The translations under genes were made by a program, and so were the position numbers. From Siderastrea radians (lineage: Eukaryota; Cnidaria; Anthozoa; Scleractinia; Rhizangiidae): 64,000 nucleotides of DNA. The stretch is from positions 16,353,201 to 16,417,200 of the forward strand of contig OZ024890.1 in assembly GCA_964017195.1 (NCBI GenBank). The letters are read 5' to 3'. Shown here piece by piece: positions 62,601 through 63,574 of this stretch. Each line of letters begins with the position of its first letter. Position 1 is the first letter of the stretch. The notes below the pieces were generated by a model. The model saw nothing but the letters and a program-made list of their open reading frames with translations, searched no databases and was not told the origin of the DNA.

Positions 62601-63574
62601 TCTCACATTTTTCTGGTGGTCAGCGCATCGAACTTTCCATCAGTAGGCAATGGATCGTGTCCTGGTCTCTTCCAGTGTGTTGTGGCCGACGAAAAGATTG
62701 TCAAAATTGTCCTTACAACTCCATGCAGGTGTAAAGGTAGTTTGTTTAGGAGAAGGAGTGACTGAGACTCGACGATGGACTACAATCGTGGGCATTAGAC
62801 CTTGGGACACTTGTTAACATTTCTACCAGAAATATGAAAATGTTACCTCCACTATAGAAAGAAGTCTTTCACAACTTTTGTTACCTGTATATGCCCCCTC
62901 CCCACCCCCCCAAACAATGTTGAAGATCAGTTATTACTTTTAACACCCGACTTCAACGCAGTAAGGGGTGGAATGCGGGGTGGGGGGGGGGGGGGGAAGG
63001 GAAGAGTATTTTCTACATGACGCTTAAGGGACGTAAACTGAAGAAAGTGTCCCCATACTACTGACCAATATTGTAGTATCGCGATACTTGTAGTAGTTTC
63101 ATGCTAAATAGACTAAAGATAAGGACTGACTTGATGGGCCAACAAGCTCATAAAGACATGTCTCTCAATACCTTATGTAGTCATTTCATTTACCTCCCAC
63201 ATTTAGCCAGCCCAGTCAGTCCGTTCCGCTCCTGGTCGTTCATCTTCAAAACGCACAAAAAAATTATAGGCTCTCCACCTCTAAACCTGCTTGGTGACAG
63301 CGTCATTCAGGACAATGGCATGGTATTTGATGGTGCCAGTACATTTGCCACGACTGCGCTACCGAAGAGTGACTGCTTACAGGACCCTGGATTGTGTGTG
63401 AACGGATTTTCCATGGGCGCACGACTGAAGTTTGATCAAGCGGACATGTCGTACAGCATGGCCAAGTACATTGTTGATAGCGGTGCGCGCAGTATCAACA
63501 CGCGTGGGGTGTCTGTGTACATTGTGAATGGTAACCTGTTCTTTGAACTGGCTACCGCGAAAAAAGCTTGGAAG
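2876..63574 (+). CDS. Giant secreted multidomain extracellular-matrix protein (62 exons, 3' incomplete)
   Basis: One gene spans the window. The 62 coding exons found by eye total 13,791 nt, or 4,597 codons with no stop, and every junction is phase-consistent (mostly phase 1). Domain order: signal peptide, WSC, basic linker, Tyr/Gln/Pro-rich region, thyroglobulin-1 x3 with papilin-type cassettes x2, (PQ)n, SEA, LamG, Pro/Thr stalk, TSP1 x12, fibrinogen-like, TSP1 x2, EGF x4, Kunitz x2, then five more LamG domains alternating with eight copies of an unrecognised 95-residue module. No transmembrane segment appears within the window, so the visible part is extracellular; an anchor could lie beyond the right edge. 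The likely role is matrix adhesion or organisation. I cannot name an orthologue: papilin, SCO-spondin and hemicentin share parts, but none has this order. Splitting into two genes is possible, but no internal poly(A) or start signals are evident. Confidence 0.87.
2937..4183 (+). other. Intron 1, carrying a G/C-run inverted-repeat element
   Basis: The 1.25-kb intron between the signal-peptide and WSC exons is mostly filled by the 3060-3913 element described separately. Short open frames here are products of C- and G-runs. Confidence 0.6.
3060..3913. mobile_element. Inverted-repeat element with poly-C/poly-G ends
   Basis: The left end reads TACCTGTTACCAT followed by a C-run and CGGG. The right end is its near-perfect inverse, a G-run followed by ATGGTAATAGGTA. 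Internal CCCCGGG blocks repeat near both ends. There is no coding capacity and no clear target duplication. It looks like a nonautonomous foldback or MITE-type element. Confidence 0.5.
4184..4453 (+). CDS. Exon 2: WSC domain
   Basis: Ninety codons in a phase 1-1 exon. The protein has YIGCFKD at the start, a TCVKKCKE helix segment, [10 protein letters not shown] in the middle, CSSECKS, and a closing CGG..NSIYKTG. This is the WSC Cys-rich pattern (eight cysteines), a putative carbohydrate-binding module found in fungal stress sensors, polycystin-1 and many invertebrate secreted proteins. As the first folded domain after the signal peptide it may bind glycans at the N terminus. Confidence 0.85.
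4454..4834 (+). other. Intron 2, nothing recognised
   Basis: A 381-base AT-rich intron with GTAAGT donor and TTTAG acceptor. A duplicated phrase (TTATTGCAAGCC) sits near 4480-4520. No further structure seen. Confidence 0.6.
4835..4936 (+). CDS. Exon 3: basic linker
   Basis: Thirty-four codons, phase 1-1. The peptide is rich in Lys, His and Arg ([12 protein letters not shown]) followed by an acidic/hydrophobic stretch ([12 protein letters not shown]). There are no cysteines. The Lys-Arg pair before Asp-Glu could be a processing site or a heparin-binding patch; neither can be shown from sequence. Confidence 0.65.
5290..8156. mobile_element. TTAA-flanked Kolobok-like DNA transposon (5294-8152 plus TTAA duplications)
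   Basis: TTAA occurs at both borders (5290-5293 and 8153-8156). Inside, the left end reads GGTGGCTCGATAG and the right end is the inverse CTATCGAGCCTCC, with similarity continuing into AAAATT/AATTTT. The element is 2,859 bp and carries one intact transposase frame on the minus strand. TTAA target duplications are characteristic of Kolobok and piggyBac. The transposase does not look like piggyBac, so Kolobok-like is the better fit. Confidence 0.8.
5889..7757 (-). CDS. Mutator/Kolobok-like DDE transposase, apparently intact
   Basis: A single uninterrupted frame of 622 codons from the ATG at 7757; an in-frame ATG at 7793 would add 12 residues, but the downstream start (MPPKKK) begins a typical basic nuclear-localisation tail. 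A Ser/Glu-rich acidic stretch follows, then a zinc-ribbon-like CPVC...CKNRNC (residues about 111-140). The catalytic core shows SGDGTW (Asp near 242), LGDGDSKAH (Asp near 343) and QNEAIN (Glu near 514), a plausible DDE triad as in the 'Mutator-like transposase' proteins common in invertebrates. The C-terminal tail is Arg/Lys-rich. It lies antisense to the host gene inside intron 3. The lack of stops or frameshifts suggests a young copy. The family call is from memory of motifs, without a search. Confidence 0.8.
   Translation of the reverse strand: MPPKKKFRSGRSKKRRFAGNRYTIKQKKEENEASVERESSEETEESDAEETTRPLSAEAIEMKSFPASVRKLDEPSGESNSSSSKDDSNGPEGFRFVDISVLASVFQLFRCPVCKYGHIELEEDGSAKMGFASLLVLKCKNRNCKFSERFYTSSKIGGSQAFEVNRRIVLATRNIGIGHQALTKFTGVMNMPSPMNENSYRDHVAAVKNAAETVCKKSMGNAVEEVKSFYEPEQDGIFDIGVSGDGTWRKRGYSSSYGIVTALSTITGKVLDVEVMSKDCKECTVWRNKEGSQEFHDWWEGHQHLCEANYLGSSASMDASGLLAIFQRSVDNYSVRYTEFLGDGDSKAHRLIVEEGVYGNKEVTKLECVGHVQKRLGSRLRSLKTRLGQTRLDDGKSIGGTGRLTKKTIDKLQVYYGNAIRNNTHDIREMQNAVLAIWHHSQSTDDSPDHDLCPPGEDSWCGYQRDLAMGTSDYEHNHALPRAVADTIFPIFEDLSDEDLLKRCLHGGTQNQNEAINALIWQRATKETHSGLNTVELAVFLAVSSFNDGAGSISLVLEELGISPGVHCENACSKLDHDRLRHARRKSSEHSQKRRRQIRNWKKGYTDTLEALEGPHYAAGAF
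8280..9278 (+). CDS. Exon 4: Tyr/Ser/Gln/Asn-rich then Pro/Tyr-rich low-complexity region
   Basis: The largest exon, 333 codons, phase 1-1, with no cysteine. The first two thirds are rich in Ser, Tyr, Gln, Asn and Thr with loose TASYY, TAYG and STAYD phrases and a QQQQQPQQ tract. The last third (about 9060-9250) becomes Pro/Ala/Tyr-rich, with tandem YPYPYP and YAPYSYP units and an APAPAPAAA end. Such tyrosine-rich, disordered stretches occur in adhesive and matrix proteins and might be cross-linked through tyrosine, but that is inference. Real coding is supported by exact phase agreement and near absence of synonymous-frame stops over 1 kb. Confidence 0.8.
9279..10114 (+). other. Intron 4, nothing recognised
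   Basis: An 836-base intron, donor ACA|GTAAGT, acceptor TCTAATAG. Short open frames on both strands show no family resemblance and no convincing repeat ends are seen. Confidence 0.55.
10115..10453 (+). CDS. Exon 5: thyroglobulin type-1 repeat 1 plus charged tail
   Basis: Phase 1-1, 113 codons. The repeat starts ACQLERQ, continues with [13 protein letters not shown], the diagnostic CWCV, and closes GEMPNC, giving all six conserved cysteines. A charged Lys/Glu/His linker ([16 protein letters not shown]) follows. Thyroglobulin-1 repeats can inhibit cysteine or aspartic proteases or serve in protein interaction; which applies here is unknown. Confidence 0.9.
10454..10896 (+). other. Intron 5, T-rich
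   Basis: A 443-base intron with a run of TTTTTTAT units near 10550-10580. Nothing else seen. Confidence 0.55.
10897..11109 (+). CDS. Exon 6: thyroglobulin type-1 repeat 2
   Basis: Seventy-one codons, phase 1-1. [33 protein letters not shown] and IPEC supply six cysteines. It resembles repeat 1 closely in the QCFEHD...GKQCWCV stretch, which points to tandem duplication of the exon. Confidence 0.9.
11110..11732 (+). other. Intron 6, nothing recognised
   Basis: A 623-base intron. It holds a short tandem GTGCCTCT phrase near 11390-11410. Minus-strand open frames over its 3' end are shadows of exon 7. Confidence 0.5.
11733..12116 (+). CDS. Exon 7: papilin-type Cys cassette plus thyroglobulin type-1 repeat 3
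   Basis: One 128-codon exon, phase 1-1, encodes two modules. First comes [12 protein letters not shown]...AKGPDMEGC, matching the short papilin cassette (Cys, then YGCC-D, A-GP, GC). Then a thyroglobulin type-1 repeat: [33 protein letters not shown]. The acceptor at 11731-11732 puts both in one frame with the upstream phase-1 exon. Confidence 0.85.
12408..12791 (+). CDS. Exon 8: Pro/Thr linker, second papilin-type cassette and (Pro-Gln)n tract
   Basis: A 128-codon exon, phase 1-1. After a Pro/Thr-rich start it carries [14 protein letters not shown]...ASGPNQQGC, the second papilin-type cassette. From about 12565 it becomes an almost pure Pro-Gln dipeptide repeat of roughly 28 units, coded by alternating CCG/CCT and CAA/CAG, and ends in Thr/Pro. 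The PQ run probably forms an extended, flexible spacer. The antisense frame over it is an Arg/Leu artefact. Confidence 0.85.
12567..12745 (+). repeat. Coding hexanucleotide minisatellite (CCRCAR-type)
   Basis: Repeats of CCGCAA/CCGCAG with CCTCAA variants inside exon 8. Unit changes in multiples of six bases keep the frame, so allele length variation is expected and tolerated. Confidence 0.8.
12792..13694 (+). other. Intron 8, carrying a Mutator-like MITE
   Basis: A 903-base intron with a G-run near 12945-12957 and the 13012-13398 element. The rest is AT-rich with nothing recognised. Confidence 0.6.
13003..13407. mobile_element. MITE with 9-bp target duplication (element 13012-13398)
   Basis: GGTAAACGC flanks both sides (13003-13011 and 13399-13407). 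The element is 387 bp with very long inverted arms: it starts ACAGGGGAACCAGACAATA and ends with the inverse TATTGTCTGG...CCCCTGT, and the arms continue to pair for over 150 bases. A 9-bp duplication with long inverted ends is typical of Mutator-like elements. Confidence 0.8.
13695..14816 (+). CDS. Exons 9-11: SEA domain
   Basis: Three exons (13695-13807, 14077-14138, 14647-14816; phases 1-0, 0-2, 2-1) join to a SEA domain of about 115 residues. The first gives [17 protein letters not shown] (the usual 'D..S..Y..L' helix), the second VSVYKGV...FVSARLTGI, the third the beta hairpin [10 protein letters not shown] and the PLATLRDHL helix, then a basic KKALRKR. The canonical G-S-V-V-V autoproteolysis site is replaced by Gly-Pro-His, so self-cleavage is unlikely. 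SEA domains are common in heavily O-glycosylated proteins, which fits the Pro/Thr linkers nearby. Confidence 0.82.
13951..14007. repeat. (GAT)n microsatellite
   Basis: About 18 GAT units, with one GAC near the start, in the intron between SEA exons 1 and 2. It ends about 70 bases upstream of the exon 10 acceptor. Confidence 0.9.
14139..14646 (+). other. SEA intron 2
   Basis: A 508-base intron. A SEA-like string (GSKVYREV) near 14481 is not an exon, because its phase does not match; the exon at 14647 fits exactly. Confidence 0.6.
14817..15219 (+). other. Intron 11, nothing recognised
   Basis: A 403-base AT-rich intron, donor ATAG|GTATGT, acceptor TTTCTAG. Confidence 0.6.
15220..16403 (+). 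CDS. Exons 12-13: Pro-rich linker and laminin-G-like domain G1
   Basis: Exon 12 (15220-15888, phase 1-1) begins with a [17 protein letters not shown] proline-rich stretch of about 60 residues and then the LamG start ([47 protein letters not shown]). Exon 13 (16194-16403, phase 1-1) completes it with [33 protein letters not shown] and ELAC. This is the concanavalin/LamG-3 type of fold. Unlike G2-G6 its internal intron is in phase 1 and its sequence is different, so it has a separate origin from the downstream LamG series. Confidence 0.85.
15889..16193 (+). other. Intron inside G1
   Basis: A 305-base intron with a T-rich stretch (TTTG repeats) near 15993-16020. Nothing else seen. Confidence 0.6.
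16404..17492 (+). other. Intron 13, probable dispersed repeat fragment
   Basis: A 1.1-kb intron. Bases about 16450-16770 (GCCTGCGAAGGCAGACG, later GCCGCCATTTTG-like phrases) look like a dispersed repeat but no ends are defined. The remainder is AT-rich without features. Confidence 0.4.
17493..18355 (+). CDS. Exons 14-15: Pro/Thr-rich stalk, with a 15-nt microexon
   Basis: Exon 14 (17493-17930, 146 codons, phase 1-1) has a short Cys/Pro part ([20 protein letters not shown]) and then Thr/Pro/Ala repeats such as [15 protein letters not shown], a mucin-like O-glycosylation stalk. Exon 15 (18341-18355) is only 15 nt (Thr-Pro-Lys-Pro-Pro), with good splice sites (TTTGCTCTAG and G|GTAAGT). It keeps phase 1 on both sides, so it can be included or skipped freely. 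The stalk separates the N-terminal modules from the TSP1 array. Confidence 0.78.
17931..18340 (+). other. Intron 14, nothing recognised
   Basis: A 410-base intron containing C-rich phrases (CCCCCCAC, CCCCCTCCCCC). No structure identified. Confidence 0.55.
18356..19017 (+). other. Intron 15, nothing recognised
   Basis: A 662-base intron leading into the TSP1 array. A 120-codon minus-strand frame (18606-18968) resembles nothing known and is judged spurious. Confidence 0.5.
19018..26310 (+). CDS. Exons 16-25: TSP1 repeats 1-10, one per exon
   Basis: Ten phase 1-1 exons of 171-183 nt: 19018-19194, 19757-19933, 20576-20752, 21856-22032, 22537-22707, 23159-23329, 23763-23939, 25205-25381, 25634-25810, 26128-26310. 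Each reads (V/I/G)-(D/N)-G-(G/N/K)-(Y/F), then W or F positions (tryptophan C-mannosylation context), CS-x-TCGGG (O-fucosylation consensus), R-x-R-x-C-x-NP, a GGKDC-like step, an ET..CN step and a terminal C-P. The six cysteines fit TSP1 group 1. Several repeats lack the second Trp (NYSEC, NFSSC), so mannosylation probably varies. These repeats usually bind glycosaminoglycans or matrix partners. Confidence 0.93.
20059..20187. mobile_element. Palindromic MITE, copy 1
   Basis: TTGTAGTTCAATTTTATCC at the left pairs with GGATAAAATTGAACTACAA at the right around a T/A-rich loop. A related copy is at 28337-28467. No coding capacity. Confidence 0.7.
20898..21408. mobile_element. PIF/Harbinger-type MITE (element 20901-21405)
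   Basis: A TTA duplication lies at 20898-20900 and 21406-21408. The ends are GGGTGCGTTTCTTTGGGA and its exact inverse. A 3-bp TTA target and GGG-starting ends are the hallmark of PIF/Harbinger elements. Internal direct repeats (ACAGATTCGTTA) are present. At 505 bp it is nonautonomous. Confidence 0.82.
24745..25154. mobile_element. TTAA-flanked MITE (element 24749-25150)
   Basis: TTAA at 24745-24748 and 25151-25154. The ends share CGTTCGAGCA with AAGTGCAAAAA just inside, in inverted orientation. About 400 bp, no coding. Its TTAA target matches the autonomous element at 5.3-8.2 kb, but the terminal sequences differ, so it belongs to another family. Confidence 0.72.
26621..26731 (+). CDS. Exon 26: truncated TSP1 repeat 11
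   Basis: Only 37 codons, phase 1-1. It keeps [15 protein letters not shown] and ends LPCNTLPCP but lacks the central CTNP...GGKDC segment, leaving four cysteines. The donor is G|GTTTGG, weaker than those of its neighbours. It is either a short TSP1 variant or a partly decayed repeat that is still open in frame. Confidence 0.72.
26732..27339 (+). other. Intron 26, nothing recognised
   Basis: A 608-base AT-rich intron without clear repeats. Confidence 0.55.
27340..27519 (+). CDS. Exon 27: TSP1 repeat 12
   Basis: Sixty codons, phase 1-1, complete repeat: [38 protein letters not shown]. It retains the Trp pair and the fucosylation consensus that repeat 11 partly lacks, and it leads directly into the fibrinogen-like domain. 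Confidence 0.9.
27964..32837 (+). CDS. Exons 28-30: fibrinogen-like (FReD-type) domain
   Basis: Three exons (27964-28162, 31833-31988, 32560-32837; phases 1-2, 2-2, 2-1). The first has the classic fibrinogen C-terminal opening: [21 protein letters not shown] and [10 protein letters not shown]. The next two give [39 protein letters not shown] and [10 protein letters not shown]. The usual calcium-site and C-terminal Trp motifs of canonical fibrinogen domains are not evident, so this is a divergent form. Its first internal intron is expanded to 3.7 kb by a foldback element. FReD domains often recognise carbohydrates or acetyl groups. Confidence 0.78.
28337..28467. mobile_element. Palindromic MITE, copy 2
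   Basis: Shares the TAGTTCAATTTTATCC / GGATAAAATTGAACTA ends with the copy at 20059-20187; the internal T/A-rich part differs. Same family, inserted in the fibrinogen intron. Confidence 0.7.
29038..31745. mobile_element. Foldback element with internal TTCACATG-like arrays
   Basis: The ends are CACTACCAGGAGCAAAC and its exact inverse. Just inside each end lie about 400 bases of degenerate GTGAAA/TTTCACATG units (29049-29440 and 31340-31730), which can pair with each other. The central 1.9 kb is noncoding but contains a tandem GATTCGCCTACA tract (about 30210-30310) and two related copies of an 80-base block (about 30640-30725 and 30787-30860). Total size 2.7 kb. I cannot place it in a named superfamily. 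Confidence 0.6.
31989..32559 (+). other. Fibrinogen intron 2, nothing recognised
   Basis: A 571-base intron with a weaker donor (AG|GTTAAC) and a good TTTATTTAG acceptor. Confidence 0.55.
33175..33216 (+). CDS. Exon 31: 42-nt linker exon
   Basis: Fourteen codons ([15 protein letters not shown] across the junctions), phase 1-1, with strong splice sites (CCTATGCAG, CAG|GTATGG). It separates the fibrinogen-like domain from TSP1 repeats 13-14 and contributes one unpaired cysteine. Confidence 0.65.
33217..33890 (+). other. Intron 31, nothing recognised
   Basis: A 674-base intron. A CAG at 33716 is followed by a short open stretch ending in TAG with no donor, so it is not an exon. Confidence 0.5.
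33891..35172 (+). CDS. Exons 32-33: TSP1 repeats 13 and 14
   Basis: Exons 33891-34076 (62 codons) and 34990-35172 (61 codons), both phase 1-1. Repeat 13: [38 protein letters not shown]. Repeat 14: [37 protein letters not shown]. Both keep the full WxxW pair, unlike several repeats of the main array. The 0.9-kb intron between them holds nothing recognised. Confidence 0.92.
35173..35822 (+). other. Intron 33 with a (GAT)n run
   Basis: A 650-base intron with a short ATGATG microsatellite at about 35729-35765. Nothing else seen. Confidence 0.6.
35823..38871 (+). CDS. Exons 34-37: four EGF-like repeats
   Basis: Four phase 1-1 exons of 93-96 nt: 35823-35918, 36434-36529, 37131-37226, 38779-38871. 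Each has six cysteines in a compact order, C-x3-C-xNGG-x-C, C-x-C and a final C (for example [12 protein letters not shown] then KCQCSQG). None has the Asp/Asn...Asp/Asn pattern of calcium-binding EGF. They probably act as a short rod between the TSP1 and Kunitz parts. Confidence 0.9.
35919..37130 (+). other. Introns between EGF repeats 1-3
   Basis: Introns 35919-36433 (a G-run at about 36286-36298) and 36530-37130. Otherwise AT-rich with nothing recognised. Confidence 0.55.
37378..38174. mobile_element. hAT-like nonautonomous element
   Basis: Ends CAGGGTCCGAAATT and AATTTCGGACCCTG. Subterminal GCGACCAG/GGCGACTG motifs recur in both orientations. CAGGG ends suggest hAT; the expected 8-bp duplication is not clean (only AAATG is shared), so the assignment is tentative. 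It is 797 bp with no transposase, in the intron between EGF 3 and 4. Confidence 0.6.
38365..38513. repeat. Fragment of the TTAACCCTTTAA MITE family
   Basis: Bases up to CTTAAAGGGTTAA match the right part of the complete copy at 56090-56302 (shared GATATTT, CAAATTCTCC, GGAGAACA, AAGGAGAATA words). The left end is missing. Confidence 0.6.
38872..39595 (+). other. Intron 37 with G-rich and (ATT)n repeats
   Basis: Bases about 38915-39290 consist of G-runs, loosely repeated 'cctaaacagggt' phrases, an (ATT)n microsatellite (about 39098-39141) and a C-run. This looks like a dispersed repeat with low-complexity ends. The rest is plain AT-rich DNA. Confidence 0.55.
39596..39781 (+). CDS. Exon 38: divergent Kunitz-like domain 1
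   Basis: Sixty-two codons, phase 1-1. Cys spacing is C-x8-C-x19-C-x10-C-x13-C-x3-C, against the standard 8-15-7-12-3, so the outer spacings match while the middle loops are longer. The typical YYN and GNCxGN core is missing. It is probably a decayed or structural relative of the neighbouring Kunitz domain, with no inhibitory function predicted. Confidence 0.6.
39782..42765 (+). other. Intron 38, host to a TTAA-flanked element
   Basis: A 3.0-kb intron between the two Kunitz exons. Bases 40179-42452 are the element listed next. A fragment starting GTTAACCCTTTAATGCCCAG near 39978 recalls the MITE at 56090. The rest holds nothing recognised. Confidence 0.55.
40175..42456. mobile_element. Degenerate TTAA-flanked DNA transposon (element 40179-42452)
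   Basis: TTAA at 40175-40178 and 42453-42456. The inner ends read ATTGCCACTGGGAC on the left and, inverted from the right, AGTGCCACTGAGACG; both continue with an AATT-containing stretch. At 2.27 kb it is large enough for a former coding element. On the minus strand an ATG at 42208 opens 41 codons rich in Ser/Glu that end at a GTAAGA donor (42085), and further open pieces follow (41759-41947, 40433-40858), but no transposase motif is recognisable. Kolobok-like by its TTAA target only. Confidence 0.5.
42766..42933 (+). CDS. Exon 39: Kunitz/BPTI domain 2
   Basis: Fifty-six codons, phase 1-1. Cys spacing is exactly C-x8-C-x15-C-x7-C-x12-C-x3-C, with the [11 protein letters not shown] core. The residue after the second Cys (P1) is Leu, the usual Gly before that Cys is absent, and the region before Cys4 is FKFGNC rather than YGGC. 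Trypsin inhibition is therefore unlikely; chymotrypsin/elastase-type binding or a structural role is possible. Kunitz domains next to papilin-type cassettes and TSP1 repeats recall papilin. Confidence 0.9.
42934..43559 (+). other. Intron 39, nothing recognised
   Basis: A 626-base intron with a weaker donor (CAG|GTTTGT). Confidence 0.55.
43560..43604 (+). CDS. Exon 40: 45-nt linker exon
   Basis: Fifteen codons ([15 protein letters not shown]), phase 1-1, Pro/Thr/Gly-rich. It precedes the LamG-D region, as similar small linker exons precede G3, G4, G5 and G6. Confidence 0.7.
43605..44357 (+). other. Intron 40, nothing recognised
   Basis: A 753-base AT-rich intron. The 65-codon frame at 43793 shows no resemblance to a known family. 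Confidence 0.5.
44358..45655 (+). CDS. Exons 41-42: laminin-G-like domain G2
   Basis: Exons 44358-44719 (phase 1-0) and 45361-45655 (phase 0-1). The first half has [34 protein letters not shown] and [11 protein letters not shown] and ends at GTWQ. The second opens [17 protein letters not shown] and includes TGLQFY and the [10 protein letters not shown] strand. The shared signature DC-L-x-P-x-C...GF-x-G-x-K...(Y)(I/V)-LDTG recurs in G3-G6, always with the same phase-0 intron in the same place. Confidence 0.82.
44720..45360 (+). other. Intron inside G2
   Basis: A 641-base intron, A-rich near 45040-45060. Nothing recognised. Confidence 0.5.
45656..46610 (+). other. Intron 42 with an inverted-repeat MITE
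   Basis: A 955-base intron carrying the 46142-46334 element. No other structure was recognised. Confidence 0.55.
46142..46334. mobile_element. Short inverted-repeat MITE
   Basis: GCCGACATTTCGAGCGTTA..CCCTTCGTCAG at the left pairs with CTGACGAAGGGCTAACGCTTGAAAGGTCAGC at the right, allowing a few mismatches. About 193 bp, no coding, target duplication not evident. Confidence 0.6.
46611..46919 (+). CDS. Exon 43: D module 1 (unrecognised beta-rich repeat)
   Basis: A 103-codon phase 1-1 exon. Landmarks: YFIRMKITN, then [41 protein letters not shown] and ITLRPV. It is the longest copy because of an insertion (VVEPNVPP) after the ITK motif. No cysteine. The alternating hydrophobic pattern predicts a small all-beta fold. 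I do not recognise the family. Confidence 0.75.
47394..47537. mobile_element. Nested palindromic MITE
   Basis: AAATGATAAATTGCAACA with TGGAAAATCCAA at the left, and the inverse at the right end. An inner GCCACTGAA/TTCAGTGGC pair lies around the centre. The phrase TCTGGGTTCGCTTCCCACC resembles a tRNA B box, but no tRNA can be folded. Confidence 0.6.
47853..48134 (+). CDS. Exon 44: D module 2
   Basis: Ninety-four codons, phase 1-1. [54 protein letters not shown]. It has one cysteine. This copy sits closest to the consensus in the PSDGDP...GF-V-I segment. It follows D1 by a 0.93-kb intron that holds the nested palindromic MITE. Confidence 0.78.
48365..48640 (+). CDS. Exon 45: D module 3
   Basis: Ninety-two codons, phase 1-1. 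[55 protein letters not shown]. One cysteine, in the strand where D2 also has its only one (KCFIN versus SCVLN), which hints at an exposed or inter-module pairing position. Confidence 0.78.
48641..50308 (+). other. Intron 45 with retrotransposon debris
   Basis: A 1.67-kb intron that holds the microsatellite and CR1/L2-type tail described separately. Bases 49600-50300 contain no confirmed element. Confidence 0.55.
48757..49545 (-). mobile_element. 5'-truncated CR1/L2-type non-LTR retrotransposon with (ATT)n tail
   Basis: On the minus strand a 149-codon frame (49461-49012) has the reverse-transcriptase C-terminal pattern: [51 protein letters not shown] and [13 protein letters not shown] frameshifted piece upstream ([13 protein letters not shown], to about 49545) extends it. 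The (ATT)n microsatellite at 48757-48888 is at its 3' end, as expected for families with microsatellite tails. It is dead: truncated and frameshifted. Confidence 0.78.
50309..50599 (+). CDS. Exon 46: D module 4
   Basis: Ninety-seven codons, phase 1-1, starting with a Pro-rich MPPSIPPPS lead. [56 protein letters not shown]. The most divergent copy at the SD-x-x-P-x-x-GF motif ([10 protein letters not shown]). A long microsatellite begins 7 bases beyond its donor. Confidence 0.75.
50607..50668. repeat. (ATC)n microsatellite beside a splice donor
   Basis: About 20 ATC/CAT units directly after the exon 46 donor (G|GTGCGAAC). The polyisoleucine, polymethionine and polyaspartate frames over it are artefacts. 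Confidence 0.9.
50990..51010 (+). CDS. Exon 47: 21-nt linker microexon
   Basis: Seven codons (DGAGERPG across the junctions), phase 1-1, acceptor TTCGAGCAG and donor CAG|GTACGT. It occupies the same position before G3 as the other short linkers before LamG domains, which supports it, but microexons this small need cDNA. Confidence 0.5.
51011..51779 (+). other. Intron 47, nothing certain
   Basis: A 769-base intron. Inverted GGTGGCGAG/CTCACCAC-like words near 51555-51640 suggest a small repeat, without definable ends. Confidence 0.45.
51780..53029 (+). CDS. Exons 48-49: laminin-G-like domain G3
   Basis: Exons 51780-52150 (phase 1-0) and 52741-53029 (phase 0-1). [44 protein letters not shown] and [11 protein letters not shown] end at TRWK; then [30 protein letters not shown] and [12 protein letters not shown]. 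It lacks the Cys pair of the DCL..P..C motif seen in G2 and G4-G6 (here ALSNPGG). Confidence 0.82.
52151..52740 (+). other. Intron inside G3
   Basis: A 590-base intron with ordinary sequence; GTTGCGGCTTGCGCGCAAGC near 52405 is a short palindromic word. Confidence 0.5.
53030..53480 (+). other. Intron 49, nothing recognised
   Basis: A 451-base intron between G3 and D5. Confidence 0.55.
53481..54763 (+). CDS. Exons 50-51: D modules 5 and 6
   Basis: Exons 53481-53777 (99 codons) and 54473-54763 (97 codons), both phase 1-1. D5: [58 protein letters not shown]6: [58 protein letters not shown]6 fits the consensus particularly well in the SDNDPPDGF and LLLNGQP blocks. The 0.7-kb intron between them holds nothing recognised. 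Confidence 0.78.
55117..55158 (+). CDS. Exon 52: 42-nt linker exon
   Basis: Fourteen codons ([14 protein letters not shown]), phase 1-1, acceptor TTATTTTTAG, donor CAG|GTAAGC. Acidic/hydrophobic linker before G4. Confidence 0.65.
55159..55661 (+). other. Intron 52, nothing recognised
   Basis: A 503-base AT-rich intron. Confidence 0.55.
55662..57192 (+). CDS. Exons 53-54: laminin-G-like domain G4
   Basis: Exons 55662-56023 (phase 1-0) and 56892-57192 (phase 0-1). [65 protein letters not shown] and AWE; then [33 protein letters not shown] and [10 protein letters not shown]. The Cys pair DC...LC is present. The internal intron contains a complete MITE. Confidence 0.83.
56090..56302. mobile_element. 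MITE of the TTAACCCTTTAA family, complete copy
   Basis: Starts TTAACCCTCTAAGCC and ends GGCTTAA-type inverse (GCCTTAAAGGGTTAA). The subterminal TTTTCTCCTT/AAGGAGAAT pair is also inverted. A fragment of the family is at 38365-38513, and related words occur near 39978. Confidence 0.68.
57193..58023 (+). other. Intron 54 with a (GTT)n/(GT)n run
   Basis: An 831-base intron with a GTTGTT, T-run and GTGTGT microsatellite at about 57365-57405. Nothing else recognised. Confidence 0.55.
58024..58302 (+). CDS. Exon 55: D module 7
   Basis: Ninety-three codons, phase 1-1. [67 protein letters not shown]. No cysteine. The donor is G|GTCTGT, weaker than usual, so the exact end should be checked by cDNA. 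Confidence 0.75.
58616..58813 (+). CDS. Exons 56-57: two small linker exons (33 and 30 nt)
   Basis: Exon 58616-58648 ([11 protein letters not shown]) and exon 58784-58813 ([10 protein letters not shown]), both phase 1-1 with acceptable splice sites (AATTGCAG / G|GTGCGT; TTTTAAAG / G|GTGAGT). They lie between D7 and G5 and may be alternatively included. Confidence 0.55.
58893..60253. mobile_element. Long-inverted-repeat Mutator-like element (58902-60244)
   Basis: GAGCAGAAT is duplicated at 58893-58901 and 60245-60253. The element starts CATCCTCGGAGACCCAGG and ends with the inverse CCTGGGTCTTCGAGGATG. Its arms pair over roughly 500 bases each, with minor differences. The 9-bp duplication fits Mutator-like elements. 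There is no transposase. A perfect 50-bp palindrome lies near the centre. Confidence 0.8.
59423..59472. repeat. Perfect 50-bp palindrome
   Basis: The two 25-base halves (GTCATGTCACGTACTAGAGA...) are exact reverse complements, with no spacer, centred on ACTAGT between 59447 and 59448. It lies just left of the loop of the larger inverted repeat. Confidence 0.92.
60351..61378 (+). CDS. Exons 58-59: laminin-G-like domain G5
   Basis: Exons 60351-60715 (phase 1-0) and 61099-61378 (phase 0-1). [67 protein letters not shown] and VYQ; then [38 protein letters not shown] and [13 protein letters not shown]. Cys pair present. The inner intron (60716-61098) holds nothing recognised. Confidence 0.83.
61379..61989 (+). 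other. Intron 59, nothing recognised
   Basis: A 611-base AT-rich intron. Confidence 0.55.
61990..62277 (+). CDS. Exon 60: D module 8
   Basis: Ninety-six codons, phase 1-1. [67 protein letters not shown]. The conserved Pro of SD-x-x-P is shifted by one residue (DNQAPNG). No cysteine. Confidence 0.77.
62426..62476 (+). CDS. Exon 61: 51-nt linker exon
   Basis: Seventeen codons ([17 protein letters not shown]), phase 1-1, acceptor TTTCTTTAG, donor CAG|GTTTGT. Same position relative to the next LamG as the other linkers. Confidence 0.6.
62477..63206 (+). other. Intron 61, nothing recognised
   Basis: A 730-base intron with C-runs near 62900 and a G-run near 62978-62996. No coding exon found. Confidence 0.5.
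63207..63574 (+). CDS. Exon 62: first half of laminin-G-like domain G6 (gene continues)
   Basis: A 368-nt exon, phase 1-0. [76 protein letters not shown] and AWK, ending at a GTACGT donor. As in G2-G5 the second half should be a phase 0-1 exon of about 280-300 nt; it is not found before the window ends, so the gene runs past the right edge. Confidence 0.82.
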